Source: Muscardinus avellanarius
Taxonomy: Eukaryota > Chordata > Mammalia > Rodentia > Gliridae
Assembly (NCBI GenBank): GCA_963383645.1
Contig: OY726566.1
Coordinates: forward strand, 94,469,779 to 94,533,778
DNA: 64,000 nt
Direction: 5' to 3'
This document shows, one piece after another, positions 21,037-32,776 of the stretch. The position numbers were made by a program, and so were the translations under genes. The first letter of the stretch is position 1, and the number at the start of each line of letters is the position of its first letter. Below the pieces are notes generated by a model. That model had not been told where the DNA came from, did not search any database, and was given only the letters and a program-made list of their open reading frames with translations.

Positions 21037-21490
21037 GGAAAGGTAATCTGTTGCCTTCCTCAGAGATGGCAGCTGGGGTGGGAGGAAGATAATAAAATTG
21101 TATGCAAGTGGAGAATAGTTGTGATGGCCACAGAGTTGGCCCCTGTTTTTCCATGCTCAGCCTTCTACACAGGAATGGCTCTCCTAATAGGAAAAGTGGG
21201 GATCTTCTTTCCTGAGGATCTAAAGAATATGAAATCCAAAGGCCTCAGATATCATATCTATCATTAAACCATTAGCAATCACATAAAACTCTTTATGATG
21301 GCAGAACTGACTAATTGAGGGATCTTAGTTTATTAGAGACATACAGGCAAAGTGATTATATATTTTTCCCTATTGATGATCCTAATTGTTCTGTGTCAAA
21401 CTTCCTTTTATCACTGGCTGCGGCAAGAGAGGTCGTCACTTAACTGTATCTCTGCTAAGTTACTGAATTGAGGAAAGATAAATGTTTCTC
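21037..21490. other. Unassigned sequence
   Basis: No gene recognised. The 110-codon frame at 20935-21267 begins inside the SINE and is not supported. Confidence 0.4.
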
Positions 21491-21542
21491 TTAAACATTC
21501 ATCTAAGCCAAATGATTTAAACATTCATCTAAGCCAAACATG
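21491..21542 (+). repeat. 26-bp tandem duplication at a SINE head
   Basis: A 26-base unit (ttaaacattcatctaagc, then caaatgat) is followed at once by a second copy that runs into the SINE. The unit contains target sequence plus the first bases of the SINE (aagcc). Confidence 0.8.
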
Positions 21543-21755
21543 GTAGCACACATCTGTAATTCCCGTACTTGGGAGGCTGAGACAAAGAGGATCGCAGGTT
21601 TGAGGACAGCCTCAGCAAGCAGTGAGCTGCTAAGTAATCTAGTAAGACCCTGTTTCAAATTAAAAATAAAATAGGCCTGGGAGTATAACTCCAAGGTAGA
21701 ACTTCCCTAGGTTTGATCCCCAATAAATAAATAAACAAATAAATAAATAAATAAT
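21530..21755 (+). mobile_element. B1-dID SINE with (AAAT)n tail
   Basis: From aagccaaacatggtagcaca to ggtttgatccccaataaata. Flanking target duplication aaacattcatct (21519-21530) / aaacatttatct (21756-21767). Confidence 0.88.
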
Positions 21756-21767
21756 AAACATTTATCT

Positions 21768-24419
21768 GATGTCTCATTGAAGCTCTGCTCCCGGCTTCAT
21801 GCACGTGCTCCCAGTTGGAGTACAGGAGTTTAAAATGGTAGGGTTTTATCTTCTTTGGAATTTTCCTTCCTTCATTCCAACCAATAATTTGGGGACTACT
21901 AGGGGAAAAAGGAAGGTGGAGAAAGACTCTCTCCTGTACTTTCTACAGTAATTGACTGTTATAAAATGGTCCAAGCTAATTTGTCTGATCACCATCGTTA
22001 GGATCTTTCTGACTGATGCTGATCTTCAGTGTTTAGACGATCTCTAGTGTAGACCCTCTGGTTCCCAGCCAACCTCAATACCGGGTGATAGAGTATAATA
22101 GAAACAAGCATCGGAGATTAAGCACTTGCCATCTTTGCAAGCGCGTGTTAGCAAGGGAGCACCCAAGTGGTTCTGAAGCCTGTTCTGTGCACTTGGTAAC
22201 GTCCACACTATGTCCTTGTGAGCACTGACAAGTGCCAAAGGGTAACTCCCTGGGGGATGTTACCATCTTCCGATTGCGAATCATCTTACATTTAGCCAGG
22301 CCACAGTGTTTCATTAAATGGGCACAGGGTTGAACAGAGTCCCAGATCCATGACACATTCCTGATGAGGTGTTTGGCACACTCCTAACGCCAGTACATGT
22401 GAGACCGGAAATACATGTGCAAACCTTTCTAGCTAACCCGATCACATATATTGAATCCCCATTCACTTGCCCAGTGAAAAGTTATTTCTATCCTTTTTGT
22501 GCCATATTACAAACCCTCTTGTAAAAAACTAAATAATGGTATTTAAAGCATCAGTCTTACGCTTTCTGGAATGTATACTCCTGACGACAGTCCTTCATCT
22601 ATTAACTAACAAGAGTTCCTGGGAAATAAATTCTAGTTAATTTACTCATACATGCATAGATGATATTCTCTACATGAAACATTTTAAAATAAACTTCAAA
22701 CACTATAACCTAGGTCATATAACAGAGCTAGTCCTTTGAATACAGGTCTATGAGGGGCTCATTGCCATGGGATAAAAATAAAGTAGATAAAGAATTTAGA
22801 ATGAAAATAAAACAATGATAATAAAATAGTGCAACCAGAAGAAAAAATTCAACTCATAGAAAATCTATATTTACTAAGGAAAGAATATACAGGTTAAAAT
22901 CCATAAGGATTTTCTATTCCTCCTGGTCTACTTTGATGCTAAAATTAGCATTAAAGTTCATGAGAGGCATCCTGGTGTAAATATTGGAGCCACAAATAGT
23001 ATGCCTACTTCGGTCTTGTGAGGAGATCACAGCATTCTTTCTCATGGCTTCAAAATTCCTTTCAGTGAAGTCTTCTGGGCTGCTGAAGCTGATGGATCAA
23101 AACTGAAACACAAGGGAACATAGGACAAACATTTCAGATACTATGAAAAAACATAGGGTCTGGTGAGAGACTATTAAATACTTGCCCCTTATTAGCTAAC
23201 CTTTCCTCATCTGTAGAAGAACATGGGTGGGGGGGAGTTTACAGGAACAAAATAAAATAGTATAAACAACTTAGGCCAGGTCCCATTGAGGCTCAGTAAA
23301 TAGGAATTTCCTCCTCATAGGAGTTTGTTGTTTTGTTTTATCAAGCTGATATATGTTGCTTTCAGCTCCCGGCTTTTCCCGGGGAGTTGCATCTAGAACA
23401 AAATGTTCTTTCTGCAAGGTATAGTTGTCTCTTTTGACCTGTCAGTTTTTGTCATGTCTGTCATTTTTTATTTTGCAACATGAAAGAGAGGTTTAGGGTA
23501 GTCACATTGGAAAACAATGAAAATAAGATTAAAATTCCCTGGAATCAACTTTGGAGCCACTAAACTATGAATGTCTTGACAGCTTCTTAACCATCACCAA
23601 AGGCTGTGAGCCAACGCTGGGCTTTGTGCTACAGAGGCGATGAGAACATATTTTCACTGCTAGAAAAAAATTAAGCTATACAGACAGAAATGAGACACAA
23701 GAGCCAAATTCCACAAGAACACCCATGAACTTAAGGGTTCCCCCCTCCATCTTTTGACAATATTTAGAAAACCAAAGACTATAAACTTTTAAAAGGAATC
23801 TTGGATGGCTTACAGAAATAGTAAGGTCACCCAAACACTTCGTAGATATTGAATTTTTATAAAAGTATTTAAATTGATTAATATTGTTCTCTGAGGTAGC
23901 ATAAACTTAAGGATAATAAGCGCTTACTAACGGTGGACATATCATCATCACTTATTGCCAGTTGCTGTCTAATCAACTCAATTGGCCTAATCCTACATTT
24001 TCAGCAAATTGACTTAAATCCTACCCATATGAAATGAATCAAATGGTCGGAGATAGCGAGTCCTCCGGCAGGTTACTGTCAGCCATCTCAAGAGGTGTAG
24101 CCTATGTTTTCCAGGTTTCTGGCATACCATATTTTGCCTAGTGAGGGATCTATTTGCCCTTTCTTCCCTTGATTGTATCATGATTTATTCATAAGAATAT
24201 TCACTGTGAACTCACTATTAGGAATATACATGTTGTTTTCCCAACAGTCCATACATCCGTCACCTGAGGACAACTGCGTACTTGCTGGGGTGCTCCCAGG
24301 GTGACATCTACAGTAGCCATTGAACTGGTCGAAGACGATCAGAACTTTGATTTCATTAGTGCAGCCTAGTGGCTGATGTTCTTCTTTTCTGCACCCATTC
24401 ATGCATGGGCCAGGGCTAC
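21768..24419. other. 2.6 kb without recognisable repeats
   Basis: No SINE, LTR or clear LINE was recognised. Open frames reach 93 codons only (22075-22356 minus; 24178-24402 minus ends in a stop just before an LTR). Composition is even. Candidate unique sequence. Confidence 0.5.
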
Positions 24420-24789
24420 TGTTTGGGTATAAAATGTCCCCTGAAGGCCCATGTGTAAAAGCTTGGCCCGCACAATGCTATTGGGAGGTGGCAGAGTCTT
24501 CATGAGGTGAAGCCTAGTGGGAGGACTTTAGGTCATTGGAGTGTACTGTTGAAGGGGACAGTGGGACCCCAGCCTGTTCTTCATCTTCTCTTTTGCTTCC
24601 TGGTCAGGAGGAGAGCAGTTTGGATCTACCACATGTTTTTGCCATGACGTGCCAACACAGACTCAAAGCAATAGGGCCTATGATCATTTGTTAAAACTTC
24701 TAAAACTGTGAGCCAAAATGAACCTTTTCTCTTTATAAGTTTTTATGATCTCAAGTGTTGGTTATGGTGATGGGAAGATGACTAACACA
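24420..24789 (+). mobile_element. ERVL-MaLR-type solo LTR
   Basis: It starts tgtttgggtataaaatgtcc, has cctagtgggaggactttagg in the middle and aactgtgagccaaaatgaac followed by ctttataagt near the end, and finishes gactaacaca. This order fits a MaLR LTR in sense orientation. No internal region was seen. Confidence 0.75.
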
Positions 24790-25305
24790 GTTTTGAAATG
24801 ACAGCAGTTTCAAGAAACATAGGGCTTACCCAGGGGGTCTGCTTGGACCTTTGTTTTGTCCTGAGCCGGCACATTCTCAGCCTGAGAGTGTCTAGCCGTT
24901 CCCTTTTTAGCTGAGGGTGCAGTAGCTGGGGGTATATGGGCAGGTCTCTTGGCAAATCCCAGGCCATGGAGAGATGACTAACCGCCCAGGTTGCCTGTGG
25001 ATTTCCCAAGCACAGATCTGTCAGCGTGTGCTGTCAGCTGAGATGACTGTCTCCTTGGCCTTGGATGTTCACACACTACTGATTGAAAGTCAAGCCATAA
25101 TTCAAGGTTCCACTTAAATGCCATCTTCATATTAGGTTTAAAACTAATAGATTTTACTACTCTCTCTTCTTCACCAGAGGTCTGAAGCAAATTTGTCCTG
25201 ATCTTTGTATATCCTATCCCCGATTCCTATGCCAGGAATAGCATCTGGAGCAAAGTAGATGCTCAGCAAATACTGAATTAATAGAAGACAAGAAAGTTCG
25301 CCGTC
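24790..25305. other. Unassigned sequence
   Basis: No gene or repeat recognised; 25230-25285 (gcatctggagcaaagtagat, gctcagcaaatactgaatta) is L2-3'-end-like. Confidence 0.4.
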
Positions 25306-25512
25306 ACTGGGCGTGGTGGCTCATGCTTGTAATCCCGGTACTTGGAAGGCTGAGACAGGAGGATCTCAGTTTTGAGGCCAGCCTAAGCAACTTAGCAAAG
25401 ACTCTCAGCAACCAGTAAGACCATGTTTCAAAATTAAAAAGAAAATAAAACAGGGCTGGGGTTGTAGATCAGGGGTGGAATGCCCCTGGGTTCAACCCCT
25501 AGTACTAAAGAA
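25306..25512 (+). mobile_element. B1-dID SINE, full length
   Basis: From actgggcgtggtggctcatg to ttcaacccctagtactaaag. Long form with the extra gactctcagcaaccagtaag segment. Confidence 0.88.
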
Positions 25513-26583
25513 TGTTCCTTGACTTTGTATTAATACTTTTAATATTCCAATACTCTCTGACTCCCTGGAGAATCTTAACTGGGGAAGAGGACATGGAGAA
25601 AAATGAGAATCAACTAGAGTTTCTTCAAACTACCCAGGTGGATAATGCAGATTGTTCAAAAAAGAGTTATTAAGGATACTCTGGAAATTATTCGTTCTCA
25701 CTTACCAGGACTGGTCCTACTTCAAAGTCTCCAAAAGAACTCTGCCCAAGCTGTAGCATTCAGGATCTTCTATTCGCTCCTATTCATTTTAATAAAAAGC
25801 TCATAAAACTAGTCCTTGGATGTGTTTTCGTCACTTTTGGAGTTTGACTGATAGCTCAGGCCCAATGGAAATATCGAGATAGATGACCATAAGTCACATC
25901 TAAACAAAACTATTTACAAGTGGTCGAGGAGAACTCTACCTCTTGGATGGGCTATTTTTAATGTGTCCTGACCAAGTTGCTGTGGGGGCCTGTCTCTTCT
26001 CTTTGCTTGTCACTTAGCAAATTTATCTGGACTTGTTCTAGTCCTCACTGGGGTCTTGTACTCCATGGGGTAGAGCAGTGTATTTTTATTTGCAAGGGTC
26101 AAAACGTTCAAAATCTGACATCCAAACTATGTGCTCATTTTTTTCCCCTTGAAGTCAGAACCCCTGAAGTATAAATCCTTTTTAAATGAAGAAAGCAGTG
26201 CCAAAAAGAATGAAACATTTTTGGTCCCTCTCCAAAACAGAGAGATAGCACTGAAACAGGAAGTGAGTGATTTAAATAACCACTCGGCATCTTGGCAACA
26301 TATTTATGTTTAAGAGTCCTAAGGTTAAAAGGTTTCAGTCTGGCCTGGGAACACTCTATCTTCCCCTAGGGTTTAGAGCTTTGGGAAAACTTTTAGGCAC
26401 TTATCAAATATTTGCAATTAGCCATTTTTTTTTCTGAGACCAGTCTGTTACTGGGAATGTCCTAGGACAGTGCTCCTGGTACTCACCATGTTATTATGAC
26501 TCTCCTGCTTCTTATGATTATCTTCTTAGCAATCTAGGTTGGGTAGGGTGAAAAGCTGTTTTATTTTCCATAAAGAAGAATGT
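25513..26583. other. Unassigned single-copy-like sequence
   Basis: No repeat or gene recognised. Open frames are 60-65 codons. Confidence 0.4.
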
Positions 26584-26584
26584 G

Positions 26585-26800
26585 GGCTGGGTGTGGTGGT
26601 ACATGCCTGTAATCCCAGTACTTGAGAGGCTGAGACAGGATGATCGCAGGTTCAAGGCCAGCCTCAGTAACTCTGTGAAGCTCTCAGCAACTTAGCAAGA
26701 ACTTGTTTCAAAAGAAAAAATATATAAAAGGGCTGTGGGAATAGCTCAGAGGTAGAATGCCCCTGGGTTCAATCTATAGCACCACACACACACACACAAT
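26585..26800 (+). mobile_element. B1-dID SINE with short CA tail
   Basis: From ggctgggtgtggtggtacat to caatctatagcaccacac, then about eight CA units. aagaatgt flanks it on both sides (26575 and about 26803). Confidence 0.9.
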
Positions 26801-26816
26801 ATAAGAATGTACTTCC

Positions 26817-27012
26817 AGCTGGGCATGGTGGCACATGTTTGTAATCCCAGTACTTGACAAGCTGAGACAGGAAGATCACAGGTTTGTGTCCAGTCTCAGC
26901 TACTTAGTGAGGCCCTCTGTAACTTAGTGAGACCATATTTCAAAATAAAGAGTAAAAAATAGGACTAGGAGTGTAGCTTGGAGGTAGAATGCCTCAGGAT
27001 TCAGTTCCCAGT
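26817..27012 (+). mobile_element. B1-dID SINE
   Basis: From cagctgggcatggtggcaca to ttcagttcccagtaacac. The ctacttagtgaggccctctg form. Its tail is the CA repeat that follows. Confidence 0.9.
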
Positions 27013-27017
27013 AACAC

Positions 27018-27056
<39 letters not shown>
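27013..27056. repeat. (CA)n microsatellite at SINE tail
   Basis: About 21 CA units with one GC interruption, between two SINEs. Confidence 0.95.
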
Positions 27057-27057
<1 letters not shown>

Positions 27058-27068
27058 TAGTTCCAGTT

Positions 27069-27281
27069 TTTTTTTTGTGTGTGTGTGTGTGGGGGTTTGG
27101 GGATGGAACCCAGGTGCATTTGACCTCCGAGCTACAGCCCCTTCCCTATTTTTTATTCTTTATTTTGAAATAGGGTCTAAGTTGCAGAGGGCCTAAGTAG
27201 CTGAGGCTGGCCACGAACCATGATCCTCCTGTCTCCGCCTCCCGAATGCTGGGATTACAAGCGTGCGCCACCACGCCCGGC
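27069..27281 (-). mobile_element. B1-dID SINE with target duplication
   Basis: Poly(T), a short TG run, then ggggatggaacccaggtgca, ccgagctacagccccttccc and gtgcgccaccacgcccggc. gtagttccagtt is repeated exactly at 27057-27068 and 27282-27293. It lacks about 13 bases near ctcactaagttg. Confidence 0.95.
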
Positions 27282-27293
27282 GTAGTTCCAGTT

Positions 27294-27724
27294 CTTATGA
27301 CTAATTCATCCAAAGCTGGAATGACTGTACAAGCAAAATGCAAAATTAGGGTTCATTTGGTAATGCAGGTGCTATTCCCATGGACCGTGAGAGGCCCCAT
27401 CTTTATGGCTAGAGACAGACGAGGGTGGGAGTATGTTCTCAGGGAAGGAAGTCTGGCCTTCTCTCCTCCCCAACCTTCAGAGGTTACAGTCAACAATAAG
27501 CTCAACGTTTTTGGTCTAAGAAATGAAAGAATGAAGTTTCCATTGACCAAATTTGGAGTTCTGGGGCTGGAAGTGAGTGCTTTGAACATTTTATATTGGG
27601 CATGACAATTCAACATCCGATTGGAATCCCTAAATAGGTAGTTCAGGGAAGAAGTCCTAATGAGTGTCTAAATTGGTGAGTCTTTGACATCTGAATAGTA
27701 TTTAACACCAAGAGATGAAATGAG
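27294..27724. other. Unassigned sequence
   Basis: Frames of 119 (plus) and 87 (minus) codons overlap here; the longer begins in the SINE. No domain recognised. Confidence 0.4.
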
Positions 27725-28112
27725 CTCAAGGCAGTGAGTTAGAGAGAGGAGGACAGTTCCAAGACGACTTCTAGGATCCTCCCACATTTAGATGAGCGAG
27801 AAGGCCAGACGGCAGTAGAGGAAGATGACCAATGGGGTAGAAGAGAGCCAGGAAGGTGTGGTGTGCTCACAGCCATGTGAGAAATGGCTTCTAGGAGGAC
27901 GAAGTGAACTGCTGTGCCAAATAGGAATATATTAGGAGAGACAATGACTGAGAATTGATCACTGGATTTGGCAGAAATATTGATGAAGTTGAAAGTAGCC
28001 AAGGGGATGGAATAGTGAAGAGTCTGATTGGCTTGAAATCAGGAGAGGATGGAGGGGGATTGGAACAGCGTGAAGAGACAATTCTTTTAGACATTTTGTT
28101 GAACAAGGTGCA
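27725..28112 (-). mobile_element. L2 LINE reverse-transcriptase relic, 3' part
   Basis: The minus-strand frame at 27739-28002 contains SAKSSDQFSVIV and an aligned FVLLEAIS. These correspond to the L2/CR1-clade reverse-transcriptase stretch around [29 protein letters not shown]. The catalytic-domain text is corrupted and the copy is dead. Confidence 0.6.
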
Positions 28113-28117
28113 AAAAA

Positions 28118-28320
28118 GCTGAGCTTGGTGGCACACACTTGTAATTCTAGTACTGGGAGGCAAAGACAAGAAGGTCACAAGTTCAAGGCCAGCCTTAGCA
28201 ACTTAGGGAGACCTTCAGCAATGTAACAAGACTCTCTTTCAAAATAAATTTTTTAAAGAAAAGTACCAGGAGTGTCTTGAAGGTAGAATGTCCCTGCAGT
28301 CAATCCCTAGCACCAAAATA
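28118..28320 (+). mobile_element. B1-dID SINE inside the L2 relic
   Basis: From gctgagcttggtggcacaca to cagtcaatccctagcacc, with an (ATA)n-like tail. It divides the L2 element. Confidence 0.85.
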
Positions 28321-28329
28321 ATAACAATA

Positions 28330-29200
28330 GTAATAATAAAAGAGGAGCAGAGGATTGAAACAGCAGCTGGAGAGTTGTGTTTTCTTAAGATAAAGTGAGT
28401 TATATTTTGGCATGCCTGTGTGATAATAGAAAAAAATCCAGTAGAAAGTGATAGTGAGTGATGCAGAAGAAGGGGGACAACCACAAGAGCAGTGTCCTTG
28501 GGCGGGCGAGAAAGGATGGAACCCAGAGGATCAGCGGAGGGCTTGACCTGTAGGAGCTTGGAGAAATCGGGCATCGCAGTGGAAGGAAAGGCAAACTATA
28601 TGGCTTCAGCTTTACGTAGTTTGGAAAGTAGGCTGGTGGCCTTTGAAGTTCTCTGATTGCTTCATAGTCTCAATAAAAGGGGAAACTAATTCTTCAGCTG
28701 AGAATAAAGAGAGGAGGAGGAGGAGGTTGGGAGTTTTGAGGAAAGAGAGATGTTTGCGCTTAGACAGCAAAGCAGATTTGCCAGGTAGCACGAAGGACCC
28801 ACTTGACGTCAGTGGTAATGAATTTGAAGCAAAACCCGTCAAGCCTCGCTGTGTGATTTCCCCCAGCTGGGTGCAGCTGCCTGCCTGCCCTCTATTTTAA
28901 AAGGTACGAGGAGGCATTTAGAGGGATGAATGGTGGGATGTTTGCTGGAGAGGGAGGGAGGGTGGCAGAGACATGCTGGAGGATAAGATCATTGGAGAAG
29001 TGTTCAAGGAACTGAGAGGCCAGCATCTTAGAAGGATCATAAACATGACTATCGAAATGACTGAGAATTAGGGCAGAAATTGTATTGGAAGGAGATACAG
29101 CCAGAGGCTAAAATCTTTTAGAAATGAGGGACCAGTAGATGAATGCAGGGACGAGGGGCAGGGGGTAGTATTTTTAGAGAGAAGTAAGGGATGAAAACCA
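28330..29200 (-). mobile_element. L2 LINE relic, upstream part
   Basis: Purine-rich plus-strand text (gaaaggatggaacccagagg, ggcttgacctgtaggagctt, gagaggaggaggaggaggtt) continues antisense L2. The minus frame at 28239-28574 (111 codons) is a leftover of it. Upstream limit uncertain. Confidence 0.45.
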
Positions 29201-29206
29201 GCGATA

Positions 29207-29279
29207 GGGGGCTGGGGACGTGGCTCAGTAGTAGAGAGCTTGCCTGGCATGCAAGAGGACCTGGGTTCCATCACCAGTG

Positions 29280-29281
<2 letters not shown>
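29207..29281 (+). mobile_element. ID-type SINE (monomer)
   Basis: gggctggggacgtggctcag, gcttgcctggcatgcaagag, cctgggttccatcaccag. Well preserved. Its tail is a compound microsatellite. Confidence 0.93.
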
Positions 29282-29357
<76 letters not shown>

Positions 29358-29372
29358 GAGAGAGAGAGAGAC
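29282..29372. repeat. (CA)n-(GA)n compound microsatellite at ID tail
   Basis: About 20 CA units then about 24 GA units with one AAG interruption. Confidence 0.95.
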
Positions 29373-29680
29373 TTAATGTTAGAAGAGCTGTAACATGTAA
29401 AGAAAAAGTATGAAGTTGGGCATATTCAAAGAGGAGTTTGAGATGCAGGTTTTTGGTTGATGACTGATCTGCAGAGTGATACTGGGTTAGAGCTGGAGAT
29501 GCACAGAGCCTTGGACAGCAAAGAGAGGTTCAGGCAGGAGGATCTGGAAGTCCTGGGCATCCTGGAGGCTGGAGATCAGGTGGCCTAACCTGGTGGTCTC
29601 TCCTTCTGACCATAGTGGTGAGACTTGGGTAGTTGTTGAAGAGGAGGGGCTCCTTTTTCACTTTTGCTGAGGTAGACTAG
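29373..29680. other. Unassigned purine-rich sequence
   Basis: gaggtttaggc-type purine-rich text with tggagatgcacagagccttg; may be further L2-derived DNA. No gene. Confidence 0.35.
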
Positions 29681-29785
29681 AGCCAGGTGTGGTGGCATAT
29701 GCCTGTAATCCCACTCAGGCTGAGACGGGGAGTACAAGTTTGAGGCCAGCTGCAGCAGCTTAATGAGAGATTCAGCAACCTGCCA
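29681..29785 (+). mobile_element. B1-dID SINE, 3' half missing
   Basis: The B1 part gccaggtgtggtggcatatg to attcagcaacctgccagaaa is present with an internal deletion at cccactcaggctgag. The ID half is absent. Confidence 0.8.
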
Positions 29786-31654
29786 GAAAGGATCAAGATA
29801 AATGTCAGGAGCCTGGGTTAGCTACAGTACCTTTGACCAGGTTCCTAGCCCTTAGGTGACTATATTCCCAATATGTCTAGACACTCGATGCCCTGGACCT
29901 TCAGTCTTTTGACCACAACTCTGCTGGTCTCTGTGGATGAAGAGTTACATCCTGACCATATGCACAGATATGGTTTGGATTTAGGCTGCGCATAACTTTT
30001 GTGAAGCAATGATCGATTTGCTTCTGTGTCTGTGAGACAGAACAAGAAGGAGTGAGTAGAGAATACGAGTAAACACGTTGTCACTCTAGCTTGTCTTCAA
30101 ATTGCAGACTTCTTCCTCTTTTCTTCCCAATGCTAAAGGGACTTCCCAGCCCCAGCACTTCTCAAAGAAATCCCCCATCATTGTTCCAAGGGGCGAAATG
30201 TTCTGTTGAGATTTTTGTACACATCTCTATGGATTTTTGACTAAGTACAACTTGGCATGTGTATATAGGATCCACTGTAATTGACATTACCTTAAGGTTA
30301 TTATCACCAGCATTGCTCCTCGAATGATCTGCTTTGTAGTATCTTCACTGGCACCTACTGGGTCATCAGTATTATATTCTAATTGGTTAAGGGGGTGACC
30401 CTCACCATCTATTGTGTGTTTTTTAGGGTTGAGACACGTTTAACTACACCTTTGAGGTTCTACTTTAGGATTTTATGTAACTCCTAGAAACTGTAAAGGT
30501 CTAGGATTTTGAAATAATGGAGCAAATCTAGTAAACTAGTTGAACTGAAGACTCTGATGTTCAAACCAAATGCATGGGAAATAATGAATATAGAGACAGA
30601 GTTCTTACCATAACTCATCACTACATAGTATTCCCAACCAAAGCTATTTTTAATAAAACATTTAAAATTTTATTTCTCAATAAAATTTTTATCAATAAAA
30701 AAAGTATCTTCGAATTGGCGACTATCCCTTTTGTAAGAACCTTAGCTTTTAACATGACCGTTGTATTAACCAGAGTCTTTCAGTGGTGAACACATCTCAT
30801 CTCCCCTTGACCAGATCCAGAACCCTCCTTTTTCTCACTGTTCACTACTGGCCTGTTTTCCCTCAGCCTAGCTGAGAGTTTACTAACTTACTTCAGTTCT
30901 ACCACTTCTTTCCAGTGGGAATCATTCTTCAGCCCTAAATTTTATAGTTTCTTTTTCTAGAGAAATGAAAGGATTTGTATGGACAGATATGAACTATAGA
31001 CTTAAAAAATATTACATACATCAAACTGAAGTTTCTCTTAGTGTCTCATTCTATGATGTGACATTTCACATCAACAGATGTGCTCCCAGCCCTGCATGAG
31101 GTAAGGCAAAGGACCCAGGGATGGGCTGCTCAAGTCAAACCCCAACATCTCCCGCTTTGTCAGGTAAAACCCACTTATTAGAGGGAATTTCTAGAGCTCT
31201 CGGATTTCCTACATATTAATTTTTACACACTGGAGTAGGCAGAAACTTGACTAATTTAAAGTTGGCCATTTAAAAGCTACTCCAAAATATTTAAAAGAGT
31301 ATGATGTCATTCTTAGGTCATGCATGCATGCGCAGACAAAAAAAAAAATGTGTTCCCAAGTGGTCCTTTCTATAATATCAACTCATTTGGAAGGTTTATG
31401 TTGATGGTGCTGCTTTGACTAAACTGGCCAGAAGATCTTGGAATCTTCTAAAAAGTGAGTAAATTTTAGGGAGTATGGCCATTGTATAAGTCATGATCAA
31501 TTAGCTATTCCATAACTTTAGTAGGTGACACTCTACTATGTCAACAGTTAGAACAACAAACTTAAGTTTCCATGGTCTTCTCTGGTAGAACCTGTTTTCA
31601 TCCTGTCTGTATAGATAATCATATGCCTTTTATTTTGGAAGACTGATTATTAAG
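29786..31654. other. 1.9 kb unassigned sequence
   Basis: No SINE, LTR or clear LINE. Open frames are at most 74 codons. A catgcatgcatgcgcag word (about 31320) has an NRF1-like GCATGCGCA core. No gene is supported. Confidence 0.45.
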
Positions 31655-31830
31655 AAGCCAGCTTTGGGGGCCCATACCTGTAATTCCAGTACTTGGGAGG
31701 CTGAAACAGGAGGGAGACAGGATAATGGCATGTTCAAGGATGGCCTCAGCTACTTAGTGAGACTGTGTTTCAAAATAAAAAGGACTGAGAGTGCATCTCA
31801 GAGGTAGAACCCCAGTACAAAACAAAATTA
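31655..31830 (+). mobile_element. B1-dID SINE, internally deleted ID part
   Basis: From agccagctttgggggcccat to agaggtagaaccccagtaca; the segment between gaatgcccc and tcaatc is missing. An insertion (gagacaggataatggc) sits in the B1 part. Confidence 0.83.
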
Positions 31831-32029
31831 CAGTGGCTATTAAAAAGAATAGAAGTAGAATTTGTTGAGTTGGGTTATTTTATTTGTTGTAAAGAATGTT
31901 AGTGTCATAGCCAGACTGATAAAGTAGTATTCACATTTGTTGGGAAATTGATATTGCTTCAGGTTTATTTTTATTTAATTTTTTTATCTCTAGTGTTCTC
32001 ATGTAACCTCAAAATTGTCAAGAGTGTCT

Positions 32030-32222
32030 GACCAGGTGTGATGGCACATGTCTTTAATCCCAATACTTAAGGAGCTGAGACAAGAGGGTCGCAGGTTCAA
32101 GGCTAGACTCAGCAACTTAGTGAGATTCTAGCAGCTTAGCAAGACCTCTTTGAAATAAAAATAAAAGTGCCCGGGTATAGCTCAGAGGTAGAATGTCCCT
32201 GGGTTCAATCCCCAGAATCACA
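32030..32222 (+). mobile_element. B1-dID SINE with target duplication
   Basis: From gaccaggtgtgatggcacat to gttcaatccccagaatca. Imperfect flanking repeat aattgtcaagagtgtct / aattgtcgagtgtct. Confidence 0.9.
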
Positions 32223-32394
32223 TACACAAGAATTGTCGAGTGTCTCTGGAAGAAAGCAAGGTAGGCAGGCTTGCTAGAGGGCTTCTATGAGACTATGTTA
32301 AAGGAAAGGTTCTATGTGACAATTAGAGTCTCAACATGTTGGCATGCGCCTTCTTGAGCTAGTCAGAAAGGACTTTTTTCTTTGTTATTTTTGA

Positions 32395-32570
32395 TCACTA
32401 ACATTTAAGTTTTTCATTTTGAAATAATTATGGATTAGCAGGAAGCTACAAAAATAGTACAGGAAAGTCCCAAGTACCCTGGCCCCAGTTTTCCCCAGTG
32501 GTAACTGTAGAACAGAATCAAAACCCAAGAAATTGACACTGATGCTCAACAACCCTACTCAGATAGGAGG
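32395..32570. mobile_element. Old LINE-1 3' region fragment
   Basis: catttttgaaa-like start, then gctacaaaaatagtacagga and agttttccccagtggtaact, gaaattgacactgatgctca: the order of an L1M 3' region. Strand not decided. Confidence 0.55.
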
Positions 32571-32593
32571 GCCATTTTATTTATTTAATTTTT

Positions 32594-32776
32594 ATGTTTT
32601 GGTACTAGAAGTTGAACCCAGAGAACTTCTACCTCCAGGGACATTTCCAGCCCTATTTTAATTTTAATTTTTAAACAGAGTTTTACTAAGTTGTTGAAAC
32701 TGGCCTCAAACTTGTGATCTTCCTGTCTCAGTCTCTCAAGTACTGGGATTACAGACATGTACCACCATACCCAACA
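32594..32776 (-). mobile_element. B1-dID SINE
   Basis: Antisense copy from ggtactagaagttgaaccca to catgtaccaccatacccaac. Older, with many transitions. Confidence 0.83.

Noticed and set aside
27246..27605. 119-codon plus frame
   Set aside because: Begins within the SINE and has no domain or conservation evidence.
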